Below are positions 56,611 through 64,000 of a DNA stretch of 64,000 nt, in pieces. Each line of letters begins with the position of its first letter. Within the stretch, counting starts at the first letter, position 1. Under the pieces are notes generated by a model, which saw only the letters and a list, made by a program, of their open reading frames with translations, was not told the origin of the DNA and made no database searches. The translations under genes and the position numbers were made by a program. The DNA is from Rhodopirellula baltica (GTDB lineage: Bacteria; Planctomycetota; Planctomycetia; Pirellulales; Pirellulaceae): positions 62,001 to 126,000 of the forward strand of contig PPHI01000017.1 of assembly GCA_002901265.1 (NCBI GenBank), in the 5' to 3' direction.

Positions 56611-57939
56611 CTAGAGTTTCTCTTGCATCCAGCGTCCGTCTTCCATGCCTGATCCGGGCGCCGATGCACCAACCAGCCCTCCCGCCCAGTTGTGCAGCGC
56701 CATCAACATCGGGACTTCGACCCAGAAAGGATTCATATCGCGAGGTCGAATGCCGAGCGCACCGGTGGCCGGATCGAGCGTCGGATGCGTGCCGCTGGCA
56801 CTGACAGGAATGAACGTCAAACTGGTTGAAAATCCTTCTGCCGCCGCGACGATCTCGGGGCAGATTTCACTCATCAGTTCGCCAACTCGCTCGCTTGTCG
56901 ATTTGATCCGCTGGCTATCGAGCGAACAGAGCTTTGAACCGGCGATCGGCAAATAGGGTTCGTCGGTCGACACATCGGGAAGCAGATTGCGCCATGCATC
57001 CCACTTGGTCACGATAATCACCAAAGGACGCTGGTGCAGTTCGTCGTCGCGCAAGCCGGCATGCCGACGCACCCGTTGGATCGCTTCCAGCAAAATCGTG
57101 TCCTGGCGGATCGTTGTCTCGCGCGCCAATCGCGTCGTTCGCGAAGCCATCTGCGGGTCGTTCGACTTCCCTTCACAGGCCCGACGAAAACGCGTGTCTT
57201 GCGTCGGATCGAAACAGAAAAACAAACACTTCGACCGCGCGAGGTGACGAGTCACTGGGCTGATCGTTTTGTCAGCACCAGGAAAGAAACTTTCGCCCGC
57301 GTTATCGTACAAACACACCAGCTTCGAAATCTCACGATTGCGTTGGTACCGCGGATGGCTGGAAAGCGGTTGCAGATTGAACATGAACGGACGCGGGAAC
57401 GTTACCGTGTGATCGCCCATGTTGACCGTGTCATACATGTCGCCTTGCTCTTCCGTTTTTGCAAGTGCGACGGGGGTGTCCAAATCGGGGTTCATGAACT
57501 GCTGTTCTTCGTATTCATGAATCCGCGAATTCGTTTCGGCGTCCACGTCGCTTAGCGAAACGGCAAAGCGTTTGGGCAGTGTCTGCCGCAGCTTCCAAGA
57601 CAACGAGGTCAGGAAATAACTTTTGCCGCATGCGGGTGCCCCGAAGATGCTGAAGAACAAACTTGGCACTTGATACATCGAACGTGGCACGTGCAGGTGA
57701 CACTTGGGACAAGCCATTCGTGTCGCGTACTGGCCCATCTCGTCGATCGCGTCACCTTGAGGCGTGAAACGACTCGGCAAAAAACGCTTGGGATGCTGAA
57801 ATCCAAGCTTCGCGTCCCCGAGCAGATCCGGGTGCTCCGAAATCCAAAGTGATTCCTCCGGGGCATAGTGGCTCCAACAATGCGGGCACGTCACTTTGGT
57901 GAGTAACGTCGCGGCACGGGAATGTACAAGACTCGCCAT
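56611..57939 (-). CDS. Zinc-ribbon TRAFAC-type GTPase
   Basis: The 442 residues start with a split zinc ribbon (CPHC at 18-21 and CPKC at 77-80). The GTPase core has Walker A GAPACGKSYF (100-109), a G3-type VCLYDNAGE (208-216, DNAG for DxxG), G4 IIVTKWDAW (309-316), and G5-like PVSASG (378-383). These are the hallmarks of a TRAFAC-class GTPase. There is no membrane helix, so it should be cytoplasmic and may recruit the membrane-bound GAP1-like partner encoded next. Being first in the run, it is the probable regulator or energy-using switch of the block. Its biological role is not known. Confidence 0.8.
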   Translation of the reverse strand: MASLVHSRAATLLTKVTCPHCWSHYAPEESLWISEHPDLLGDAKLGFQHPKRFLPSRFTPQGDAIDEMGQYATRMACPKCHLHVPRSMYQVPSLFFSIFGAPACGKSYFLTSLSWKLRQTLPKRFAVSLSDVDAETNSRIHEYEEQQFMNPDLDTPVALAKTEEQGDMYDTVNMGDHTVTFPRPFMFNLQPLSSHPRYQRNREISKLVCLYDNAGESFFPGADKTISPVTRHLARSKCLFFCFDPTQDTRFRRACEGKSNDPQMASRTTRLARETTIRQDTILLEAIQRVRRHAGLRDDELHQRPLVIIVTKWDAWRNLLPDVSTDEPYLPIAGSKLCSLDSQRIKSTSERVGELMSEICPEIVAAAEGFSTSLTFIPVSASGTHPTLDPATGALGIRPRDMNPFWVEVPMLMALHNWAGGLVGASAPGSGMEDGRWMQEKL

Positions 57940-58272
57940 AGACTCAGTTAATCACGTTCGTTGAATGCGGGAATCAGTCTGCCGGCTCTTGAGTAGCGTA
58001 ATAACAGGCAAAAGTTCTGAAAGGGTGTTCAGTCTATCCGTAGGCGGGGTTTCAGTCCACTAAAACTCACCATTGAGTGCCGATTCAGGCGGTGGGGGAT
58101 GGGTATGCTTTTCGGGCAGCTTCGCTTACCGTACCTTTCACGATCCAAGACGATTTAGCACGCGATTGAGCACTTGCCCCCACCGGTGGCGTTTTGAATC
58201 GCTCCTTTATCGACCTGACGACGCCACTGTGTCGGAATTTGACCGTCGCAGGACCTGTTTTCAGTTTCAAAG
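57940..58272. other. Divergent intergenic region
   Basis: This 333-bp region separates the minus-strand GTPase block from the plus-strand menaquinone genes and should hold both promoters. No gene or RNA was recognised in it. The last 100 bp before 58273 are rich in GAC/GTC words like the coding sequence, but no conserved protein reads through. Confidence 0.35.
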
Positions 58273-59148
58273 ATGGTGTTTATGACTTCCGAGATCGCTG
58301 ACGCGCAACACGACGCACGCACGCATGGCCTCCCCAGCGGCCCAAAATCACCGATGAATTCACCTGACCCGACGTTCGATAAGAGCAACGAACGTGTTCG
58401 CGAGATGTTTCGGCAAATCGCTCCCAAGTACGATTTGATGAACCATCTACTGTCGATGAACATCGATAAGTACTGGCGGCGGTGCGCGGTCAAACGCCTG
58501 GAGTTAGTCTCCGGCATCCCTGTCCTGGATACCTGCACTGGCACCGGGGACTTGGCAATGGCTATCGCCCAGTCGGCCCCCGCAGATGTCGAGGTGATTG
58601 GCAGCGATTTCTGTGGCGCAATGCTGGACATCGCCCGGACCAAACGCGTCGTCGGTACACCGACCGAATCGATCGACTACGTCGAAGCCGATTCCCAACA
58701 ATTGCCATTCGGGTCGGACATGTTTCAAGCCGTAACGGTTGCCTTCGGACTGCGCAACGTTGCCGATACCGATCGAGGGTTATGCGAGCTCACGCGTGTT
58801 TGTCGGCCCGGCGGTAAAGTCATGGTGCTGGAATTTTCGCGACCAACCGCATTCGGACTGCGACAGATCTACAACAGTTACTTCAAGTACATTTTGCCCA
58901 AAGTCGGCCAGTGGTTTGCCAAGAACGACAAGTCAGCCTATAGCTACCTGCCTGATTCGGTCAGCCGCTTCCCCGACGGTGAAGCTCTGGCCAGCCGCAT
59001 GCGACATGCGGGACTGCAAGACGTCAAATTCACTCCTCTGACATTTGGTGTCTGCACGATTTATGAAGGCACCAAGCCGGGCGAGCTGCATACGAAAGTC
59101 CAACACACGCACGTTCAGCCTACTACCGATCGCCCCGCAAACGCATGA
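58273..59148 (+). CDS. menG/ubiE: Demethylmenaquinone methyltransferase (MenG/UbiE family)
   Basis: The 291 residues from ATG 58273 (other ATGs at 58282 and 58354) form a SAM-dependent methyltransferase that makes the last step of menaquinone synthesis. UbiE signatures are visible: [20 protein letters not shown] near residue 38, [15 protein letters not shown] for SAM binding, [40 protein letters not shown] and [14 protein letters not shown] UbiX-like and a UbiA-like gene follow with ATGA overlaps, forming a late quinone operon. Confidence 0.88.
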   Translation: MVFMTSEIADAQHDARTHGLPSGPKSPMNSPDPTFDKSNERVREMFRQIAPKYDLMNHLLSMNIDKYWRRCAVKRLELVSGIPVLDTCTGTGDLAMAIAQSAPADVEVIGSDFCGAMLDIARTKRVVGTPTESIDYVEADSQQLPFGSDMFQAVTVAFGLRNVADTDRGLCELTRVCRPGGKVMVLEFSRPTAFGLRQIYNSYFKYILPKVGQWFAKNDKSAYSYLPDSVSRFPDGEALASRMRHAGLQDVKFTPLTFGVCTIYEGTKPGELHTKVQHTHVQPTTDRPANA

Positions 59149-59813
59149 GCTCCACGCGATTTCCTGTCGTGATCGCAATCACCGGTGCTAGCGGAGCGAT
59201 CTATGCGATTCGATTACTGCAGTCGCTTTGTCAATCCGATCAGAGCGTCCACCTGACAATCAGCCCAAGTGGTGCTGCCGTTATCGCGCAGGAAACGGGA
59301 TTGAAAGTCGATTTAAAGCATCCCGATTTGTCGGCGCTAATCAGCTATGTGCCTGACTGGACAAGCGATGATCGCCGCGCGGCAACATTGGCTGTTGATT
59401 GGGGAACGGCGATCGATCAGAAACTGCACTACCATCACTACGAAGACTATTTCACGCCGATCGCGAGTGGATCATTTCAAACCTCGGCGATGGTCGTCTG
59501 CCCGTGCAGTGGCAGCACGCTGAGCAGTATCGCGCATGCCGCATCCAACAACTTGATTTCGCGGGCCGCCGAAGTTCACTTGAAAGAACAGCGGAAATTG
59601 GTCCTCGTCCCACGGGAGACGCCGCTCAGCGTGCTGCAGCTGGAAAACATGCAGCGTGCCGCAGCAGCCGGCGCGACAATCTTGCCGGCAATGCCTGGAT
59701 GGTATCACGGTGTTGACTCAATCGACTCGCTCGTCGATTTCGTCGTCGGAAGAATTCTGGATCAACTACAGATCGACAATCAGATGATTCATCGATGGAA
59801 GGACACAACATGA
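59145..59813 (+). CDS. ubiX: UbiX-like flavin prenyltransferase
   Basis: The 222-residue protein overlaps the upstream methyltransferase by ATGA. UbiX prenylates FMN to make the cofactor of UbiD decarboxylases. In futalosine-pathway menaquinone synthesis the homologue is called MqnM. Motifs include [36 protein letters not shown], and [20 protein letters not shown]. An extra loop of about 30 residues precedes [20 protein letters not shown]. No UbiD gene lies in the window. Confidence 0.85.
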   Translation: MSSTRFPVVIAITGASGAIYAIRLLQSLCQSDQSVHLTISPSGAAVIAQETGLKVDLKHPDLSALISYVPDWTSDDRRAATLAVDWGTAIDQKLHYHHYEDYFTPIASGSFQTSAMVVCPCSGSTLSSIAHAASNNLISRAAEVHLKEQRKLVLVPRETPLSVLQLENMQRAAAAGATILPAMPGWYHGVDSIDSLVDFVVGRILDQLQIDNQMIHRWKDTT

Positions 59814-60751
59814 GCCAGTCGGCGGAGCATCCCCAGCACCGCCCGAGCATCGCGGATTGGCTGGGATTGATTCGATTTTCACACACGTTGTTCGCGTTGC
59901 CCTTTGCGACGCTGGCAACAGTGATGGCGTTCGCCGCGCCGCTTCCCGATGGGCAAACGCCGACGCTGCGCTGGACCGACCTTGTTGCGATCTTGGTTTG
60001 CATGGTCACCGCCCGAAGTGCCGCGATGGCTTTCAATCGGTTGGTGGATCGCAAGATTGATGCCGCCAATCCACGCACGGAAAACCGCCACCTTCCGGCG
60101 GGGCGACTATCAGCACCTGCTGTCCACGCATTCGTTTGGATCAACAGCATTGTCTTTGTGGGCGCGACGGCGGCATTCTTGCCGAACTGGGTCCCACTCG
60201 CCGCAGCGCTTCCTGTGCTGGCGGTGGTGATGGGATATAGCCTGGCCAAACGGTTCACCAGCGCCGCGCACCTCTGGCTGGGAATCGCACTGAGCCTGTC
60301 ACCAATGTGCGCGTGGGTGGCGATCCGCGGACCACAATCGGTGCTTCACCCGAGTGACTTGATCGCACCATTACTTTTGGCAGCCGCCGTCGCGGCGTGG
60401 GTTACGGGATTCGACATCATCTATGCATGCCAAGATGCGGACTACGATCGCAGTGTGAAATTGCATAGCGTCCCCGCTCGCTTCGGAATCGCCGGGGCAC
60501 TGCGGATCGCCGCGGCGACCCACGTATTGATGCTCGGCTTTCTTGTCACGCTGCCGCTATTGGCACCCGGAGTCGGATTTGGTTGGCTGTACTGGGCGGC
60601 GTTGGTGGTCATCTTCGCGTTGGTGATTCGCCAACACACCTTGGTCAGCGCGGACGACCTCGGGCGCGTCGGGCAAGCGTTCTTTCACACCAACGTTGCG
60701 ATCAGCGTCCTGCTGATGGTTGCCGGTTCGATCGATTGCCTGTGGATCTAG
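59810..60751 (+). CDS. ubiA: UbiA-family prenyltransferase (menaquinone, MqnP-like)
   Basis: The ATG at 59810 overlaps the UbiX stop (ATGA) and gives 313 residues. The enzyme attaches a polyprenyl chain to the quinone ring precursor. The Asp-rich motif is NRLVDRKIDAANPRTENRHL, and the second is ACQDADYDRSVKLHSVPARF. About eight membrane helices are spread through the protein (HTLFALPFATLATVMAF; VMGYSLAKRFTSAAHLWLGI). With UbiX-like and MenG neighbours it most likely serves menaquinone synthesis in the membrane. Confidence 0.85.
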   Translation: MSQSAEHPQHRPSIADWLGLIRFSHTLFALPFATLATVMAFAAPLPDGQTPTLRWTDLVAILVCMVTARSAAMAFNRLVDRKIDAANPRTENRHLPAGRLSAPAVHAFVWINSIVFVGATAAFLPNWVPLAAALPVLAVVMGYSLAKRFTSAAHLWLGIALSLSPMCAWVAIRGPQSVLHPSDLIAPLLLAAAVAAWVTGFDIIYACQDADYDRSVKLHSVPARFGIAGALRIAAATHVLMLGFLVTLPLLAPGVGFGWLYWAALVVIFALVIRQHTLVSADDLGRVGQAFFHTNVAISVLLMVAGSIDCLWI

Positions 60752-60757
60752 CGAGGC

Positions 60758-61201
60758 CTAGCACCAATCGCAATCGAGCCCAATTTCGCCACGTTCCCAA
60801 GCGATCAAGAACGGCGGCAAACTGGGCAGCAAATCGCTCGCATGACGAACTTCGTCGCGACTCATCCAAAAGACGTCTGCGACTTCGGCCGGATTCGCGG
60901 TCGGAAATTGCGCATCGCTCAAATCAGCGTGCCACCAAGCGAGATTCGTCCCCCAGCTCGTGACACTGCGATAACACAATTGCATCGGCGTCACGTCGAT
61001 GGCGAGCTCTTCGTCCATTTCGCGAACCAACGCTTGTTCTTCGGTCTCACCTTTTTCGATCCCGCCACCGGGGAGGCACAGCTTGCCCGGGGCAGTCACC
61101 CTCAGCGCACGACGAATCACCAACAGCTTGGCGTCGCGAAAGATCACGGCCACCACACCGCGTTTGCGTCGAGTGCTGGGTTTGACGGGGGGACAATCCA
61201 T
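60758..61201 (-). CDS. Nudix hydrolase
   Basis: The 147-residue protein has the Nudix box GGGIEKGETEEQALVREMDEEL in shortened form: Gly-x5-Glu-x7-Arg-Glu-x2-Glu-Glu. It would hydrolyse a nucleoside diphosphate linked to another group, and sequence alone does not reveal the substrate. The surrounding fold (GVVAVIFRDAKLLVIRRALR; VADVFWMSRDEVRHA) is typical. It is convergent with the UbiA-like gene, six bases away. Confidence 0.85.
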   Translation of the reverse strand: MDCPPVKPSTRRKRGVVAVIFRDAKLLVIRRALRVTAPGKLCLPGGGIEKGETEEQALVREMDEELAIDVTPMQLCYRSVTSWGTNLAWWHADLSDAQFPTANPAEVADVFWMSRDEVRHASDLLPSLPPFLIAWERGEIGLDCDWC

Positions 61202-61286
61202 AAGTCAGCTTGTAGCGGAAATCATGCCGATCGACAATCGCGATCAAACACACTCTTCCCGATAGAACTCCAAAGTTAAGACTCCG

Positions 61287-62594
61287 TTGACAAACATTGG
61301 TCCACTATTCGACGCCGGAAAGATCCTCTCGCCGCAAGTCCGGGATTCCCTGACCGAGGCGGTTCGTATCTGCCGGGTGTTACACGCGTCGGGGCACCTT
61401 GCTTATTTCGCCGGCGGCTGTGTGCGTGACGCCTTGCTCGGACGCCCGCCAAAAGACTTTGACGTCGCCACCGACGCAACCCCAGACCGTGTTCGCGAAA
61501 TCTTTGGCCGCGGAAATACGCTAGCATTCGGCGCTTCGTTTGGCGTCATCGGCGTCTTGCCACCCAAAGCCACACGCAAAAAACGCGGATCGCTGCAACC
61601 AACCGAAGTCGCGACGTTTCGCAGTGATGGCGAGTATTCAGACGGCAGACGCCCCGATTCCGTTCGCTTCGGCGACCCCGAAAACGATGCGCTTCGCCGA
61701 GACTTTACCGTCAACGGGCTCTTCTATGATCCCGACAGCGAGCGGGTGATCGATTTCGTAAATGGCCAGGCGGACTTGTCCATTCGACGCTTGCGCACAA
61801 TCGGCGCACCTCAAGATCGTTTTGAAGAAGACAAACTTCGCATGCTCCGCGCGGTCCGGTTTGCAACCACTCTCGAATTCGACCTCGAAGAAGCAACCAA
61901 GGACGAACTGATTCGACGTGCCGACGAAATCGAAATCGTAAGTGGTGAACGGATTGGCGCAGAGATGCGACGCGTCGTCTCCTGTTCCACCGCGGCAGAC
62001 GGATTGCAAATGATACTGGGGACGGGGCTGTCTCGCAAAGTATTCCCGGAACTCGCCGCGGCCAACACGCAGCAACTTCGCCAACGCCTTGACCGACGGG
62101 TTTCACAGGACTTCGTTTCGTCGCTCGCTTTGGTCCTGCTGTCACTCGGAAACGACCAGCCCGCCCCTGCCAAAGCGGTTCGCAACTTGGCCGATCGCTG
62201 GAAACTTTCCGGTGAAGAAATCCGCCAAGTCACCGCAGCGATGAAACACTATCGATCAATCATCGACGCCGACTCATTCGCGTGGTCACGTTTGCAACCC
62301 TTGCTGATCGATCGCGATATCGAAGTCACCATTCGTGTTGCACAGGCAATTGCTCAAGCCGATGGTGATGACGGAGCCGGGATCGAACGCTGTAAAGAAG
62401 CTTTGCAGTGGCCCCAGGAACGCCTCGATCCAGTGCCATTGGTCACTGGAAATCAATTGATTCAGCTTGGCATGCAACCGGGACCGACTTTTCGAAGTTG
62501 GTTGGCGCAAGTGCGATCAATGCAACTTGACGGGGAACTTGCCGATACAGACGCCGCGATCGAATTCGTTCGCGAGTTGGCTTCGCGGAAGTAA
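61287..62594 (+). CDS. CCA-adding-enzyme / poly(A) polymerase family nucleotidyltransferase
   Basis: The start appears to be TTG at 61287, since no nearby in-frame ATG exists, and the product is 435 residues. The nucleotidyltransferase head shows AYFAGGCVRDALLGRPPKDF and DVATDATPDRVREIF, where DFD supplies the metal-binding Asp pair. DALRRDFTVNGLFYDP follows, and RIGAPQDRFEEDKLRMLRAV in part marks the neck. It would add CCA to tRNA 3' ends or tail RNAs. The RKKRGSLQPTE loop is an insertion. The helical C terminus is usual for bacterial class II enzymes. The two activities cannot be separated by eye. Confidence 0.85.
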   Translation: MTNIGPLFDAGKILSPQVRDSLTEAVRICRVLHASGHLAYFAGGCVRDALLGRPPKDFDVATDATPDRVREIFGRGNTLAFGASFGVIGVLPPKATRKKRGSLQPTEVATFRSDGEYSDGRRPDSVRFGDPENDALRRDFTVNGLFYDPDSERVIDFVNGQADLSIRRLRTIGAPQDRFEEDKLRMLRAVRFATTLEFDLEEATKDELIRRADEIEIVSGERIGAEMRRVVSCSTAADGLQMILGTGLSRKVFPELAAANTQQLRQRLDRRVSQDFVSSLALVLLSLGNDQPAPAKAVRNLADRWKLSGEEIRQVTAAMKHYRSIIDADSFAWSRLQPLLIDRDIEVTIRVAQAIAQADGDDGAGIERCKEALQWPQERLDPVPLVTGNQLIQLGMQPGPTFRSWLAQVRSMQLDGELADTDAAIEFVRELASRK

Positions 62595-62669
62595 AAAATG
62601 CGATGCCGATTTGTCAGACGAAGACATCGGCATCACATCGGTGGCGTTTAATTGGTCTGTGTGTCGCGT

Positions 62670-63362
62670 TTATTCGACGACAGAGACTCGGTTGTCGATT
62701 TGACTGACTCCCGGTTCCAAACGGATCAGCAATTCGCTCATCCGGCGGTCTTTTTCCGATCCGACCGTGCCCGTCAAAATTGCGGTTCGCCCGTCCATCG
62801 TCACATTGACGTTTCGGACGCCGCTGGTGACTGGCACGCGGTTGAACACACTGGTTGCCGCAGCTTGGACGCGATCGCTGCTCATCGGTGCGACCTCGAC
62901 AGCGGACCGCAAACGGACGCGAATAGTGGGCTTGGTAGCGGATCCACTTTGCGCTCCGAAAGCATTCCCCAAGGCACCAAACAATCCGCCCAGGCCACCC
63001 AGTCCTCCTGCACCACCGGCACGACCGCCGGTGGCGCCACCGAGGCCTGAACCACCGGTACTTTCGGCGGCCGCTCCAAAACCCTGAACGTTTGTGCTGC
63101 CAATCGATGCCCCGCGTTCGACACCACCGAAATCGCCGCTGGACGACGACATCGACGAACCAGTCCCACTACTGGTGCCTGTTCCACTGGTCCCTGAACT
63201 AGTGGTTCCACTGCCGAACGAGCTTCCCCCCGTATCAGAACCCGATGTGGATCCCGTGCCACCGGACGAGAACTGCGCGCTAGCGACACAGGCGATTGTC
63301 AGATTGGCCGCCATCACGATGAAGGCGAAACGAAGACTACGGTGTTTCAGCAAACTCAACAT
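62670..63362 (-). CDS. Secreted BON-domain protein with a Ser/Gly/Thr-rich linker
   Basis: The 230 residues start with a signal peptide (LRFAFIVMAANLTIACVASA). Residues 30-130 are almost wholly Ser, Gly and Thr and are presumably flexible. The C-terminal 85 residues form a BON domain (VQAAATSVFNRVPVTSGVRN; MDGRTAILTGTVGSEKDRRM; LEPGVSQIDNRVSVVE), which binds lipid or outer-membrane partners. It is divergent from the truncated gene at 63552. Confidence 0.78.
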   Translation of the reverse strand: MLSLLKHRSLRFAFIVMAANLTIACVASAQFSSGGTGSTSGSDTGGSSFGSGTTSSGTSGTGTSSGTGSSMSSSSGDFGGVERGASIGSTNVQGFGAAAESTGGSGLGGATGGRAGGAGGLGGLGGLFGALGNAFGAQSGSATKPTIRVRLRSAVEVAPMSSDRVQAAATSVFNRVPVTSGVRNVNVTMDGRTAILTGTVGSEKDRRMSELLIRLEPGVSQIDNRVSVVE

Positions 63363-63551
63363 GGAAAGCGGCCATCCTCAATGAAAACGAATCGTTTGAA
63401 TTTGTTACCCTACTTTAACGTTTGGCGCCTCCAAACGTTTCGGTTTTTGCCTGCCTAGTTCGAACCAAAGTCCCAAGATCGGGGTGGCAAAACCGAATCA
63501 AGCGGCAAGTTCCGAACGCCTCCTCCAGCTTCTTTACCGAATGGAAGACCC

Positions 63552-64000
63552 ATGCGCATGCTTTCTCCCCCCGGCGGTCCGTCGCGACCGTTGGGTGCAA
63601 TAAAACACCTTTTTGCGGCTGCATTGATCGCGCCGCTCACGGTTTGCTCGCTGGCCGGCCCGCTGCGTGCGGCCGATCCCAAAAAAGCTAGCGATCTACC
63701 AGGCGCGCCGCGTCTGTTACCCAATGACACGCTGGCCTATGTCCGGTTGGACAACGTCAACGACGTCCGCAAGGACCTCAAGTCGTCTTCCTTGGGCAAA
63801 ATGATCAACGATCCAAAGTTCCGCCCGTTCGCGGACGACCTGTACGCCACGCTCGAAGAACTGTTTCAGGAGATCAGCAAAGAGATCGGTCTCGAATTAG
63901 ACGAATTGCTCGCGATTCCCCAAGGTCAAGTTGCCTTCGCCGTCCATCCGGCTAAACCGATGGAAACGGACGAGAAACCCGAGTTGAAATTCGATGACGA
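63552..64000 (+). CDS. Secreted protein, N-terminal part only (runs off the window)
   Basis: From ATG 63552 the frame stays open to the last base, giving 149 residues without a stop. A signal peptide is clear: basic residues, then HLFAAALIAPLTVCSLAG, with cleavage near LRAAD. The mature part begins PRLLPNDTLAYVRLDNVNDV and continues with a charged helix (ELFQEISKEIGLELDELLAI) and QGQVAFAVHPAKP. This pattern resembles large planctomycete exported proteins of unknown function. The end lies outside the window. Confidence 0.65.
   Translation, partial: MRMLSPPGGPSRPLGAIKHLFAAALIAPLTVCSLAGPLRAADPKKASDLPGAPRLLPNDTLAYVRLDNVNDVRKDLKSSSLGKMINDPKFRPFADDLYATLEELFQEISKEIGLELDELLAIPQGQVAFAVHPAKPMETDEKPELKFDD

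Overview
The window reads as chromosome from a planctomycete of the Pirellulaceae (Rhodopirellula/Rubripirellula type). The reasons are a moderately GC-rich sequence with loose gene packing, a DUF1501 / PPC / DUF1549-DUF1553 / cytochrome-WD40 gene set, a Cys-rich BBP7-like outer-membrane protein, an XrtU-like exosortase, a sulfatase, and a giant DUF11-repeat protein carrying the planctomycete N-terminal motif 'LETLTKRQLLAS'. No rRNA, tRNA, CRISPR array, IS element or prophage was recognised. Two genes are cut by the window edges (1-241 minus, 63552-64000 plus).

Layout. 1-7.4 kb: small secreted or lipoprotein genes, a TrpG/PabA glutamine amidotransferase, a HisA-like protein, and a DEAD-box RNA helicase interrupted by a one-base frameshift. 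7.8-14 kb: two large envelope proteins (BBP7-like and DUF11-repeat). 14-17 kb: a ketopantoate-reductase-like enzyme, a membrane protein and a sugar-nucleotide epimerase. 17.5-23.6 kb: an exopolysaccharide/exosortase locus (Wzz/BY-kinase, XrtU, TPR protein). 24.4-29.6 kb: cimA-valS, preceded by a possible Ile/Val leader peptide and a strong terminator. 29.6-33 kb: gamma-glutamyltransferase and sulfatase. 34.6-43 kb: a four-gene plus-strand run of planctomycete secreted proteins. 43.3 kb: PIN-TRAM membrane protein.

44.3-58 kb, all on the minus strand, holds the most unusual block. A zinc-ribbon TRAFAC-type GTPase and a GAP1-N2-like membrane protein are followed by a 957-aa single-pass protein, a two-GYF membrane protein, an 884-aa anti-sigma-like/FecR-like membrane protein and a flippase-like protein, then an ECF sigma factor overlapping its anti-sigma partner. 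The 884-aa protein and the anti-sigma protein share the same N-terminal helical motif, which hints that GTPase module and sigma circuit are linked. I regard this as the best candidate for an under-described system.

58.3-64 kb: late menaquinone genes (menG/ubiE, ubiX-like, ubiA-like) joined by ATGA overlaps, a Nudix hydrolase, a CCA-adding-type nucleotidyltransferase, a BON-domain protein and a truncated secreted protein.

All functional names rest on reading motifs by eye. No database search was run.
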